From contig JAPDOI010000185.1 in the NCBI GenBank assembly GCA_029168955.1, forward strand, positions 776,001 through 840,000: a stretch of DNA of 64,000 bases. Reading direction: 5' to 3'. Position numbers and translations under genes: made by a program. Of this stretch, positions 20,101 to 31,304 are shown in pieces; within the stretch, counting starts at the first letter, position 1, and each line of letters opens with the position of its first letter. The stretch comes from Aplectana chamaeleonis (taxonomy: Eukaryota > Nematoda > Chromadorea > Rhabditida > Cosmocercidae). The notes beneath the pieces are model-generated. The model was not told where the DNA came from and did no database searches. It saw only the letters and a program-made list of their open reading frames with translations.

Positions 20101-21588
20101 TATAGTTGTGCAATTCGAATAGATTCGAATCGATATATTCGAATAATTGCCATTCAAATACGTATTCATTATCGGAATTTCTAAAATCGCACTATTCGAA
20201 TACTATTCAAAAATCGGACCTCAAAAAGGGGGGAGGTATTCGAATCTATTCAATAATCGGACCTCTAAAAAAGGGGGTATTCGAATCCATTCAATAATCC
20301 AAGCCTACTATTCGAATGTTGATTGGAAAAGTTGTAATTTCGAATGGTTTCGAATGAATTTGCCCCGACGCCGCTATTTATGGTGTACGGTAGATGGCCG
20401 TGTGTTCCATTGGCAGTTATGACCACGTCGAAGCTCAGACATGTGGGTTCAGCAGGCCGGGAACCCGCCAGACAGCAGGCGGGCACCCCGACCGCAACTG
20501 CCAGCAGCGATGCCCCGGCCTGCCACTTCCGCCCTATAGCGGGCAGGCCGGGCACAATCACAGCACGCCGAGAAATTTCCTCAGCGCCATCGATTATACT
20601 AATGATTCCTCCCATTACAATGTTCGTGATCCTCTCCCACACCACGGGTGCTACATCACCTTTTCCAAAAATTACTCCTAAGACAATCCATAGCGGATGT
20701 AACCGTCCAGTCTGCTCAGTCGACGTGGGATCGATCTCAGGTGCCACCCGTACAGAGTGCGCGATGGAAGTTTAACTTGGCTACTCATGCCAGCCGCGGA
20801 GTTGCCATAAAATCGCTTATCGTATGTAGCGCGGGTTTAGATCTGAAGTTCAACGTGTCATGCAATTTGTCGGAGCTGACATATTTTTCCTTTCAAAGCG
20901 GCGCGTATATGCGCAGCTACCAAACTGCCCCGGCCTGCTCGCTCAACATTCCCGGCCTGCCGATTGGGAGTCTACGCGCTTTTCCAAGCTCCCGGCCTGC
21001 CGTTTACCACGGAGACTGTCCCGGTCTGCCGATCCCGAGTGTCCGAGATGATTTCGAAATCACTTGGTTCCAAAGCTGCGTGAGCCGCAATTGAAAAATT
21101 GGCGTCTTCATCGTAGCGTGGCGGCTCGATTTGGAAACATATCCTCGTCTCTGTTTGAGATTTCGATCCGATTGGTGTCGCTCGGATTTTGGCCATCCTC
21201 TGTTTCGAAGGCAGATCAAGTTCTTTCCGTGTGTTTGTGCGGAGCGAAGGTAGAAGCAGCGGGAAAGTGTGAGAGAAGAGAACGCCGCATACACGCACAC
21301 ACGATCAGTGGCAGTGAGGTTCACTTCGAACCAGAGGAACCACTGACAGCACACTTGGCCTGTTTTCAATCTGTCGCTTTGAAATTATTCGAAAAAATTA
21401 TTCGAATTGAATTTATTCGAATCTATTCGAAATTCGGACCTCGAAAAAAAGGGTGATTCGAATATATTCAAAAATCGAACCCCAAAAAAGAGACCATTCG
21501 AATCTATTCAAAAATCGGACGTTAAATAAAGGAGTCATTCGAATCTATTCGATATTCGGTCTTTTCGTCTAGGGCACAACTACATATA
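20101..21588. mobile_element. hAT-like element, 1488 bp, TATA...GTTGTGC ends
   Basis: Exact 8-bp direct repeats ATGCTTAG flank it (20093-20100, 21589-21596). Left end TATAGTTGTGC; the right end inverted reads TATATGTAGTTGTGCC. Both subterminal regions consist of about 45-bp degenerate units built on ATTCGAATCTATTC and TCGGACCTCAAAAAAG. The centre is GC-rich with scattered CCCGGCCTGCC motifs. No transposase. Confidence 0.8.
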
Positions 21589-21814
21589 ATGCTTAGTGAA
21601 AATATGCAACCGCACCGCCGTCTTTTTCCGTTGCCCTGGATTGTAACTACACAGCTCGCTCGTAACTTTTGAGCTCATAGCTTTTTTTATTATTGCTCGG
21701 GCAGCTAAAATCGGTAGTTCTTAGTACACGGAAAGAGGATGATCAAAAAGTTCCTAAGTAAATCTGTCTCAGAATTTGATAAAATCATCAGGGGCGGTAG
21801 TAATCTGACCCTAA

Positions 21815-22248
21815 AGGCACAGGACACCCAAAAATTATTTTTCAGATTTCATGCTTATCTTGGAGAGAGTCACACGCCGATCACAGTGGTATCTCTGAAA
21901 TCGTCCGAGACCCCCTTTGGGCAAAGTTATGGCTCTTCAAAGATGCCAAGATTTTGAAGGTGAAAAATTGGTAAGGCCTGTATTTGTCTTCATTCGCAAT
22001 CGTTGCGCGAGAGCGAGCCAGGATAAGGAGACAGTCCGGCAATGGACTGAAGAACGGCAATTTGTTAAGAATCCACCCAGCCGATATCGAGGTCGAAATC
22101 TGGAAGGGGGTCGGGCCTGTGGTGGTCGCTTATATCTCGCTTATTTGGAGGAATTGAGGTCTCGCATTTGCCAGCTGTTATACAAGAGGGGTCTTCTACA
22201 CAATTACATGAAAATCTCGAAATTCATATCTGAGGGTGTACTGTGCCT
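21815..22248. mobile_element. TTAA-MITE, AGGCACAGGACACCC subfamily
   Basis: Left flank CTAA, right flank TTAA; ends AGGCACAGGACACCC and GGGTGTACTGTGCCT. Copy at 56467-56950. Contains CTCGCTTATTTGGAGGAATT and GAGGTCTCGCATTTG. Confidence 0.8.
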
Positions 22249-22252
22249 TTAA

Positions 22253-22724
22253 AGTAATATGATTTTTGAGATTTTCGTGTAATTGTATAGAAGACCCCTC
22301 CTGTATAACACGTGCCAAATGCGAGATCTCAATTCCTCCAAATAAGCGAAATACAAGCGACCCCCCCGGACCCAACCCCCTCCAGCCACCACCACAGGCC
22401 CGGCCCCCTTCCTGATTTTCGATCTCAATAGCGGCTGGCTGCATGCATGATTTTCAACCGAGTCGTCGTTCTTCACTCCCTTTCTGATCTTTATCCTCAT
22501 CCTGTTTTGCTCTCGTGCCGCTACTACGAACGAATCAAGAGAAATACAGACCTGAGACAACTCGTCCAAAATTTTTTTGCCCTCAAAATACAGGCATTTT
22601 CAAGGAGCCATATCTCCGTTCGTAGGGTCTTGGACGATTTCAGAAACACCATTGTGATCAGGATTTGACCCTCTCCAAGATAAGGATAAAACCTAAATAA
22701 TAGTTTTCTGGGTGTCCTGTGCCT
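22253..22724. mobile_element. TTAA-MITE, same subfamily, inverted neighbour
   Basis: Shares its left TTAA with 21815-22248 and runs in the opposite orientation. The left end is decayed; the right end is GGGTGTCCTGTGCCT before TTAA (22725-22728). Carries ACAACTCGTCCAAAA and TGCGAGATCTCAATTCCTCC. Confidence 0.75.
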
Positions 22725-22728
22725 TTAA

Positions 22729-23276
22729 AGGCAGTGGTCGCGATCAAATATGCTTGTCGTCTTTTTCTCTAAAAATCCTTTCCTGGGTCTCGAGTAGTAG
22801 GACCTATAAGAAAAAATCGCGAAAAAACCACTGTTTTTGGCCGAATTTGAAACCTGAACTTTCTTGTCTTTTGATGGTGGACGAGCCCTCTCCACATCAT
22901 CGGCATCGATGACCTCTTATATCAAGAACATCAGCTAGCTTGAAATTGAATGTCAATCAATGAACCTTCGAATTTATGTACACATATAGTCAAAAACATT
23001 GACTGAAGTGATGCTTTCATTATTCAACTGTTTTTATTCGTTAAATTTGCATTTATTTCGTCCTCTGAATGTCGATGATTTTTGACTGCTCGGCATGGGA
23101 CTGCGATCTGTTTCGTCATCGCTGTGCACGTGTGCACGAACTAGCTTCTTTGGGCCCTAGAAACTCTATTTGTTGACCGTTTTTCACCGCGCTACCTTCA
23201 TAGTTTTTCAGCTGTTTTTGATCTAAGCTGATTTTTGTAGTTTTTTCGATAACGTTTTTCATCGTGACCACTGCCT
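22729..23276. mobile_element. TTAA-MITE, AGGCAGTGGTCGCG subfamily, 548 bp
   Basis: Third member of a three-element chain; shares its left TTAA with 22253-22724. Ends AGGCAGTGGTCGCG and ATCGTGACCACTGCCT. Copy at 55417-55954. Confidence 0.85.
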
Positions 23277-23751
23277 TTAAGTGCGAATTAATGATAATGA
23301 ACATCTTCCCCTGATGTGGAGTAGACAACCAATGAGAAGCCAGCCCTATGTTGGATGAAGATCTGGAACGCTGTAAACAAAACTTATCACGCCTGTGGGA
23401 AGCGAGCCAGGCCAACAAGACTGGAACGAGAGCAGCGCGGCATTGCACTGCGCCATAGCGCTAGCTATACATTGGGAGAGGGACTTTAGGATAAAATCAG
23501 AGATCACTGGTGTAACTATAAACTCGTTAACGCTGTTCGCACCTCGCCTCGCTTGCGAGAGGCCCCACCCACCGCGAGAGAAGGAGCAGACAGCCAAGAT
23601 TGCGAGGCGATTTCCGCGCGGCGCGTTAAGCAGCCTCATTTGCTGCCTCTCGGGTTATGATTGGACCACAGACGGTAACCGATCCATTGCCAGTTTACTG
23701 ATTACAGGATTGACATTACATGTTTATTAGAATAGCCTTCAATAGATGTTA
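23277..23751. other. Unassigned DNA between MITE chain and Tc1 element
   Basis: Contains open frames on both strands over 23395-23730 but no recognised domain, start context or splice pattern. Confidence 0.35.
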
Positions 23752-25306
23752 TACATTGCGTTTCATATCTATAGGTCCACCCATGAACTCCGTAATTTTG
23801 TGTTTTGCTCTAACTCAAATGTTCTGCAGTGGTCACCTACGAAATCAGCGCCCTCGAAAACCTCTATGAAGAACCATAGACGCGAATTCAGATTTGGTAC
23901 GAATTTTAAGAGCTCGAAGATTGAAAAACACCCGTTTAAAAACTATAAGTCCACTAAAAGAAATCAAAGTTTTATTGCGACAAACAACAAAAATCAACGA
24001 TCTAGTAACTTTTCTGTCCTCCTTTATTCAAAAGAACTTCAACTAATCGCTTCGGCATGCTCTGGACCAGATTTTTGATCACGGTGGGTTGCACTGATAC
24101 CCAGGCGTTGGCGATCGACTCCTTCAGCTCGTCGATTGTTGCGTACTGATTAGCGTCACTGCAAATCTTGTGCACAATGATGGCCCAGAGGTTCTCCATA
24201 GGGTTGAGATCAGGTGAACACGCGGGCCAACTGAGAGCCTCTACTTTGCTCCTGGCAAGCCATGCTGACGTCGACCGACTGGCATGGATAGCAGCGTTGT
24301 CGTTCATAAAAGTGAAGGCCTGGCTAAGATGCCGTCGGATAAACGGCAGAAGACGATCCTCTGGAACCTTCTGGTAGTCCTCAGAGTCCACACGGCACGA
24401 AACGAATGCGAGCTCGAGTTGACCAGATCCACAGAATGCACCCCAAACCATGAGCGATCCACCACCGAAGTTGCGTCGAGAGAAGACACGCGGTGGCTTC
24501 CGTAGATCACGCCAGTTACCTCTTCCACCATCCGGTCCGTCCAGATTGAACTTTTTTCGTCGCTCCAGATCATCTGAAGCGTTTGAAATGATTGGGGCCA
24601 CGGAGCAGCGTGTTGTGATGTTTTTGGTAGCAAACTGAACGCGGGTCGCCTTGTGCCGTTCCGTCACTCTTGGCACACGCTTCATTAATTCTCTACTGAG
24701 GTTTTTCTTGCCACTAAACTGCCCTCCAAACCGTACTTTTGCTCGTCGAAAGCGAAAGTTCGCTGCGCAAGCAGTTGAGACTCATCGTTGAGTTCGATAG
24801 AAGGCGTCTGATTCTATTTTAATCATGCTCCGAAAGCAGTCTCGGACGCCCTCCAGGGTTCTTCTTCCGATATCGCTCATGATCCCGTAGGTAGGTTGTT
24901 GATACAATTGTGCGATCCTCCAAGATGCTCCGCAATCCTCCTTCTTGACCATCCAGCCGCGTTGAGCGCTTCCGTTTGAGATTGTTCATCCGAAGACAGG
25001 CGATTTCCACGAGGCATACCTAGCACGACGTTAAGGGAGTCCGTATATAACCCCTGTTTTCCAGTTTCATTTGTACTAGCAAAGAAACGGTAATTTTCCT
25101 TCGATGGACCTATAGTTTTGAAACGGTCACAATTGTGTCTATCATTCACGGAAACCTAATAAAAAATCATGGATGGGCAGGAGGATTTTTATCGGGGTTG
25201 TAAAGGGTGAAGATTCCGATGGGAACGCCCACAGATCACCAAAATGTACGGCGAGCCCGGAAACTCGAAATTCTTGGGTGGACCTATAGTTATGAAACGC
25301 AGTGTA
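23752..25306 (-). mobile_element. Tc1-family element with double (IR/DR) ends
   Basis: Bounded by TA at 23752-23753 and 25305-25306. Outer ends: CATTGCGTTTCATATCTATA and, inverted, CACTGCGTTTCATAACTATA, followed by GGTCCACCCA. A second diverged copy of the end lies inside each side (23931-23965 and 25093-25128). The spacing between outer and inner copies is 174 bp on both sides. This is the architecture of Tc3-type elements, where the transposase binds two sites per end. About 1.55 kb. Confidence 0.85.
24002..25017 (-). pseudogene. Tc3-like Tc1 transposase, decayed
   Basis: Starts MPRGNRLSSDEQSQTEALNA (25017) with a helix-turn-helix (GWSRRRIAEHLG). Frame changes and stops follow in the DNA-binding half. 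The intact C-terminal part (24002-24685) holds KKFNLDGPDGG, RRNFGGGSLMVWGAF, FMNDNAAIH and SPDLNPMENLW. The second Asp (in NDN) and the Glu (in ENLW) are separated by 34 residues, i.e. DD34E. The first Asp (SDEK) is in another frame because of a frameshift just before KKFNLD. It cannot make a full transposase. Confidence 0.85.
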
Positions 25307-25324
25307 TGTGCACGTATCACTAGT

Positions 25325-25470
25325 TTAAATAAAAGCAGTGCTCACGATGATTTTTGTTCCCGAGTTTTCCACTAGGAACAATGCGTTGGGAACCAGATGT
25401 TACCAGGGGTGGTAGTAAACCTGCCAAACTACTATGTTACCGAAGACTTTTAACATCAATGTTAACTGAG
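25325..25470. mobile_element. TTAA-MITE fragment
   Basis: TAAAAGCAGTGCTCACGATG resembles the MITE end, followed by TTTTTGTTCCCGAGTTTTCC as in 55073-55310. No right end. Confidence 0.45.
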
Positions 25471-26209
25471 AGGTTATTAGTATTGACTCAAATCGGTGTA
25501 CCAACATCTAGGACTGAAATAAAGCTACTATGAAAATCTTAGAGTTAAACTTCAAAGTCAGTACGCTTTAACTACCTTCTTACCCCCTCGAAACTCTCAA
25601 CCGCGAACATTGGTGTTCGTTAATTAGTTCTTCACAGGCCAACGGTGAGGCACTGCGCCTATTGAGGAGTGCGCTAGACCGCGATGGCGGGTTAGGGTGA
25701 AAAATTCTCGAGAGGACTTTTCACCCTAACCCGCCAACTCGGAGTTCTTCATCCATCATCATTGAAGCCGTGATTGTGCCAAGAACTGTCCGAATGCACA
25801 TCAACTCCCCAACGGCTGGCGCAAAATTCGTCATGCGTAGTGACGACGCGATCAATAGTCCAGTATTGCCATTCTTTGATTGATCAACGAAGACAAATCC
25901 AGCTGTTTCGCCCGTGATTATCCTTTTTTGCCTAGCTTTCGTGTTTTGCGTTCACGATTTCTTTTGTTAAATGTTTTTTTTGGTTTGAAAAAACTGCAAA
26001 TTTAATAGAACTGTCCGAGAAACCTCTCAAACGAACAGCTGTTCCAGAATGCGCTGAAAGGCGGGTTTTAAAGTTCTTTTTTTTTGGGCTGTGTCTTTTT
26101 GTTTCGTCTTTGCTTATCAACAGTTTGCTAATCTCTTTTGTCGTGACCCTGTACCTTCTGTTTCCTTAGGTAGGCTTGAGAAAAAATACTAATAAATTCA
26201 ATCCAATTT

Positions 26210-26410
26210 TAGAGCCGTGATATTCGATTTTTGAACATTCTCAAGTGTATGGAATGCGAATATCTACTCAAATATTCGAATTTTTTTCTGATTTTTGTAA
26301 GAATTTCCCTAATATTAATCTGAATCCAATGCAGAACAATTAATTATCCGTGTTCACTCATCTATCCGAAAGAATTTAACATCGAATATTATTCGCTGAA
26401 TTACTCGGCT
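26210..26410. repeat. ATTCGAAT-type degenerate array
   Basis: GTGATATTCGATTTTTGAAC, GCGAATATCTACTCAAATAT and similar phrases recur. Resembles one subterminal region of the TATA-ended elements. Ends not found. Confidence 0.35.
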
Positions 26411-26649
26411 CGGTTCCATGTCTAGTATCGCTCCAGCCGCCAAGCGGCTGGAGAGGTTTGGTTTTGCCTAGGCCTTGTGATCACTTAGAATTTTATAAAA
26501 TAGTTTATAGAATCTTTGAAACAAAATTTCTGAAGATTTCCTTCTGGATATAAGCGAAGGGGTCCAGAAGACACCTGCTGTCCGAATTTCAGCAAAATCG
26601 CTTCACAAATAACAAAGTTGTGAGCCCGAAAGCTTAAGAAAATTTCATG

Positions 26650-26712
26650 GTGTGCGCCGTAGGTCGTGAGCCGTAGGCCGTAGGCCGTGGGCCGTAGGCC
26701 GTGGGCCGGCAC
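26650..26712. repeat. CCGTAGG / CCGTGGG short tandem repeat
   Basis: Seven-base units GCCGTAG/GCCGTGG repeat about eight times. Confidence 0.7.
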
Positions 26713-26829
26713 GCTTTTCAGGCCTCACTGCTAATAGCCACTGCCAATGGTCTCAGGCAATCAACTTGGCAGACAGGTAAGTTGGTAGGAGGTACGTAGG
26801 CTGGTAATTAACCGATTCGTAGGTGAGGG

Positions 26830-27590
26830 GGGATTCTGATGACGTCATCGGGACGTCGTGAAAAGTGCTTCGGGCTTCTGATGACGTCATCGGGACGTCG
26901 TGAGAGTGCTTCGGGCTTCTGATGAGGTCATGGGGACGTCGTGAAAAGTGCTTCGGGCTTCTGATGACGTCATCGGGACGTCGTGAAAGTGCTTCGTTTC
27001 TGATGACGTCATCGGGACGTCGTGAAAAGTGCTTCGGGCTTCTGATGACGTCATCGGGACGTCGTGAGAGTGCTTCGGGCTTCTGATGACGTCATCGGGA
27101 CGTCATGAAAAGTGCTTCGGGCTTCTGATGACGTCATCGGGACGTCGTGAAAGTGCTTCGGGCTTCTGATGACGTCATGGGGACGTCGTGAAAAGTGCTT
27201 CGGGCTTCTGATGACGTCATCGGGACGCCGTGAAAGTGCTTCGGGCTTCTGATGACGTCATCGGGACGTCGTGAAAAGTGCTTCGGGCTTCTGATGACGT
27301 CATCGGGACGTCGTGAGAGTGCTTCGGGCTTCTGATGACGTCATCGGGACGTCATGAAAAGTGCTTCGGGCTTCTGATGACGTCATCGGGACGTCGTGAA
27401 AGTGCTTCGGGCTTCTGATGACGTCATGGGGACGTCGTGAAAGTGCTTTGGCTTCTGATGACGTCATCGGGACGTCGAAAAGTGCTTCGCTTCTTATTGA
27501 CGTCACGTCACGGGACGTGCGCCGCTCTGAAAGTGCTTCGGACGTACCTCGAGCTTCTGATGACGTCATTGGGACGTCGTGAAAAGTGCG
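26830..27590. repeat. 41-42-bp satellite containing TGACGTCA
   Basis: About 17-18 units of CTTCTGATGACGTCATCGGG then ACGTCGTGAAAAGTGCTTCG. Each unit carries the perfect palindrome TGACGTCA, the consensus cAMP-response element bound by CREB/ATF bZIP proteins, and a second half site GGGACGTC. Units alternate between AAAAGTG and GAGAGTG/AAAGTG variants, suggesting a higher-order pattern. Open frames here (MTSSEAR repeats) are by-products. Confidence 0.9.
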
Positions 27591-28340
27591 GGCCTACCCC
27601 AGACGGGGGGGGGGGCACTCAAGATTCAAGTCAGAAATGGAATGAACCACCGATCTATAACGCTATCAATCAAAGTATTTCTACACAACTTCATGAACAA
27701 CAATGACTGATAGCAGCATCAAGCACCTTTTATCAAGGTTTCCATTGATTTTCATGAGAAAGTCGTGGGTGCCCCCCCCGTCTAGGATAGTCCCAAGAGT
27801 GCTTCGGGCTTCTGATGACGTCATCGGGACATCGTGAGAAGTGCGGGCCTACTCCAGACGGGGGGGGCACTCAAGATTCAAGTCAGAAATGGAATGAACC
27901 ACCGATCTATAACGCTATCAATCAAAGTATTTCTACACAACTTCATCAACAACAATGACTGATAGCAGCATCAAGCACCTTTTATCAAGGTTTCCATTCA
28001 TTTTCATGAGAAAGTCGTGGGTGCCCCCCCGTCTAGGATAGTCCCAAGAGTGCTTCGGGCTTCTGATGACGTCATCGGGACATCATGAGAAGTGCGGGAC
28101 TATCCTAGACGGGGTACTCAAGATTCAAGTCAGAAATGGAATGAACCACCGATCTATAACGCTATCAATCGAACTATTTCTACAGAACTTCATCAACAAC
28201 AATGATTGATAGCAGCATCAAACATCTTTTATCAGGTTTTCCATTCATTCTCATGGGAAAATCGTGGGTGACCCCTTCCCCGTCTAGGATAGTCCCAAAA
28301 GTGCTTCGGGCTTCTGATGACGTCATCGGGACGTCGTGAA
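27586..28340. repeat. About 250-bp higher-order tandem repeat, three units
   Basis: Units start near 27588, 27843 and 28094. Each begins GTGCGGG..CC.AGACGGGG, contains AATGGAATGAACCACCGATC and TATCAATCAAAGTATTTC, and ends with one 41-bp satellite unit including TGACGTCA. Runs of G and C at GGGGGG/CCCCCC vary in length. Confidence 0.85.
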
Positions 28341-28659
28341 AAGTGCTTCGAGCTTCTGATGAAGTCATCGGGACGTCGTGGAAACCCGGATAGTGGGCAG
28401 GTGTTCGGGACCCGTTGCTGCTCATCCGAAAAGTTGTGAAGACCACCCCGTAGAGTGAGCAGGAGCCCAGACTCGATGCTAGCCATCCGAGAAATTATGC
28501 CCCGGAATTCGCGCAGGAGAGAACACCTTGCAAAACTTCTGTAAAAGTGTAAGGATGACAAGCATAGCAAGCAGAAAGTTTGAGATGTTATGTGAGTCAT
28601 GTCAGGTCATGTTGCCAGGCTGCTTTTCAGTTTCGTAAGGTCATTCACACAACCCCATT

Positions 28660-29150
28660 TTGAGTGCTCCCTCTTCCTTCTTCACCAGCCTACTGATTTT
28701 TTCTGCAATAAATGGTATATGCTTGCTTATTAGCATCCAAATTCAAAAACAAATTGTTAAAACTATCTCCATTCGCAGCTCAGCAGAGCTTTTTCATATC
28801 AGATTCATGGAATCGAAGCGGCTGTTCTGCGAAGGAATGGGGCAACGGAAACGAAATAATGAGTATGTAAAACTGCTTTGTTCCACTGATGTGAAAGTGT
28901 CCAGATGGAATGGAAGGTAGTTTCTGACTGTCCCGGTTTTAAGTTAGTTTCATTTGAAAGCGAAGAACTGCAGGCAGATTCTGCATCCGGCTGTAGGCCA
29001 GCAGGCTTTCATGATTATCGACCGGGCTGGCTACGTCTGGGCGACCAACTATAACCGGGGCCTAAGGTCCCTGTCAGAGTTGGTTGAGAAAATCACAGTG
29101 GCCGACCCGTTCGATACGTATGAAAAACATGGAAGGTGCAAATAACACCC
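28660..29150 (+). other. Possible coding fragment, unidentified
   Basis: A 63-codon frame at 28954-29145 (KAKNCRQILHPAVGQQAFMI...EKITVADPFDTYEKHGR) looks protein-like in composition and is preceded by a TTTTAAG pyrimidine-rich site. An upstream frame at 28807-28860 ends near GAGTATGT, a possible donor. I recognise no family. It could be an exon of a gene nested in the intron or the rest of a transposon. Confidence 0.25.
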
Positions 29151-29234
29151 GGTGTAGCCAGATGTGGCTGACGCGATCAATATGAATGAATTATGTGGAA
29201 CGATATCATGGATATCATTTATTTCTTAGCTAAT

Positions 29235-29615
29235 ATCATGTGAACATCGGTCTTGTCAGCCACATCGAGACAAGCACGCTCATGCCGACCATTTTTTCCG
29301 CAGGGCTACCGTACCCTCCTTAAAATTTTTTCCAAGTGTCAGCATGGTTATGAGCACATCCTAATAGCCAACAAACATGTTTGCACAATTTCGACCTCCT
29401 CAGCCACTCCCCAGTGGCTTCTCGAGGAGAGCGGTGTGTGAATGAATGCATACCGCTCCTCCGCTCTTTTATACCCCGCATGTTATGAGCGTGTGTTTAC
29501 ATTCGTTATCATGTTTTGTTCAAGAATGGTTACGGTAGCCCTGCGGAAAAAGTGATCGGCATGGGCTCGCTTTTCACATCGAGTGATTTTTCTGAGATAG
29601 TTTTACAACAGTTTG
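29235..29615. repeat. Inverted repeat with about 80-bp arms
   Basis: Left arm (29255-29325) contains CATGCCGACC and TTTTTCCGCAGGGCTACCGT; the right arm (29527-29605) has the mirror text. The spacer includes ACACCGCTCTCC text also seen at 43010-43025. Confidence 0.6.
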
Positions 29616-29730
29616 GGTCATTGATTCTTGTGACCACAGAAAGAGGACTGATCCAGTGGGGAGATGAAGAGGTCTTTGTTCGAAATTCTTGCATGGGATA
29701 TTACAGCGTAATATCAAGAAAAAGTGAACA

Positions 29731-30238
29731 ATTCTGTAAAAAAGGGGTCTCCCAAGCAGAAGTGGTTTGGTTAGCGTTACAAATGCTTCAACAAAAAGGG
29801 AACAATAGGAAAGCGGAAAGAGGAGAATCTACAAAAATGAACAATATCCTCCAAGAACTCTTTTCTTTTTCGAAACTTCCAAACAGCGGAAACAAACCGT
29901 TGTGGTATTTTACGAGGAAGAATTGACTGGTTCCCTAAAAGAATTTAACATCATCTCCCCTTTCAATGATAGCTATTAGGTTTACATGCATATATACATA
30001 TTTTATCGGCACTCACATAATCAAAGTCCTTTATGGAGCCAAAAGCGCTTCCTCATAGAGAACCACAACGGTTTGTTTCCGCTGTTTGGAAGTTTCGAAA
30101 AAGAAAAGAGTTCTTGGAGGATATTGTTCATTTTTTGTAGACTCTCCTCTTTCCGCTTTCCTATTGTTCCCTTTTTGTTGAAGCATTTGTAACGCTAACC
30201 AAACCACTTCTGCTTGGGAGACCCCTTTTTTACAGAAT
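29731..30238. repeat. Inverted duplication, 177-bp arms
   Basis: 29731-29907 is repeated inverted at 30061-30238 with very few differences, around a 153-bp spacer. Both arms carry the same open frame (KKGVSQAEVVWLALQMLQQK), reading plus on the left and minus on the right. The near identity suggests a recent event or an active foldback element. No TSD found. Confidence 0.75.
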
Positions 30239-30979
30239 TTACTCTCCTTGTGTTTGCATAGCTGATGGTAGCAACCACAAAAAGCAAGAAGTACCAGCAT
30301 TGTTGTTTGCGAAATGTTTATTTTTCATGTTCACCTTGAAAGTGAGTTTTATTCTTCCGGGCTACTTTTCTAATCAAATTTTTCCCGAAACAATTTTCAA
30401 ATTCGGTAAAATGTGGTTACTGCGGAAATGAAAACGACAAATTGAGTGTTTTCTCTGTCCTTTTTTCTTTTTTAGCCTGAGAAAACAAATGCTACAGGGC
30501 AAAGACAAAAGTGAATAGTAAAGTTGTCATGAACGCAGACGAAAAAAAAACAATTAGATCTGATTTTCCACAATAGAAGTTTCAAATTTCACCTTTTTAC
30601 AAATTCTGGAAAAGCTATCCTTCTGCCCAATTTTTTGGCCAATTCTACCTCATATCGTAGCACTCCATATATCTGAAGACATCGCCAAGGAAGGTGGAGA
30701 ACTCAACGTGAAAGCTAGACAAGAACAAACAGAGAAAAAACTATCAGCTGAACGGATCGGTCAATGAAAGCATGGATATAATAACTGAAAAGAAAGTGTG
30801 ACTTTGATCAAATGTATGCCAAACACATCGTGAACACGAGAAGAAAGAGTGCGCGATAAGCAAAAACTGATTTCCACTCTCATCATTGTTAAGGCTACTG
30901 TTTATCTAACAAGTGTTGATGGGTATGAAACACGGTTCAAGAAGGTTGGAGAGCATATCAGCAGCCACTCTCAAAGGGG

Positions 30980-31210
30980 TTGGGTGGTGTAGCGCAATGT
31001 AGCGCTGCTGCCACCAGCGCGGTCAGTGGTTCGGATCCACGAACTTCCACTTTTTCACTTGCATGTGGAAAAGTTGAAGACGTGAATCATCTGTGGCACA
31101 CCATGATGAGCACAGCTTGGTGCAAAGCGATGTACCGCTGCTCATGTACCAAGGTTCGCGGGTTCGCATCCGAGGGATTTCTTAGTTTCGGGAACAAATA
31201 TGTATGTGGC
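30980..31210 (+). mobile_element. Dimeric tRNA-derived SINE-like unit
   Basis: Two consecutive Pol III-type promoter pairs: A box TGTAGCGCAATG with B box GGTTCGGATCC (31028-31038), then A box TTGGTGCAAAGCG with B box GGTTCGCATCC (31161-31171). The A-B spacing of each is tRNA-like. Neither half folds into a full cloverleaf by eye. Confidence 0.5.
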
Positions 31211-31304
31211 AGTTCCCAGTTCAACTTAGAGTTACACCGATGTCTCAAGTTAGAATTTCTCATTGTTATCGTGACATTATCACAATTCTTAACTCTGAGT
31301 TCTG

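Noticed and set aside
20265..20775. Overlapping long ORFs on both strands
   Set aside because: They lie in the GC-rich core of the 20101-21588 element where stops are rare; no domain.
27300..27569. Repetitive ORF with MTSSEAR units
   Set aside because: Translation of the 41-bp satellite; the frame is kept only because the unit length often preserves it.
26830..28340. CRISPR-like regular array
   Set aside because: Repeats are contiguous without unique spacers, and the context is eukaryotic.
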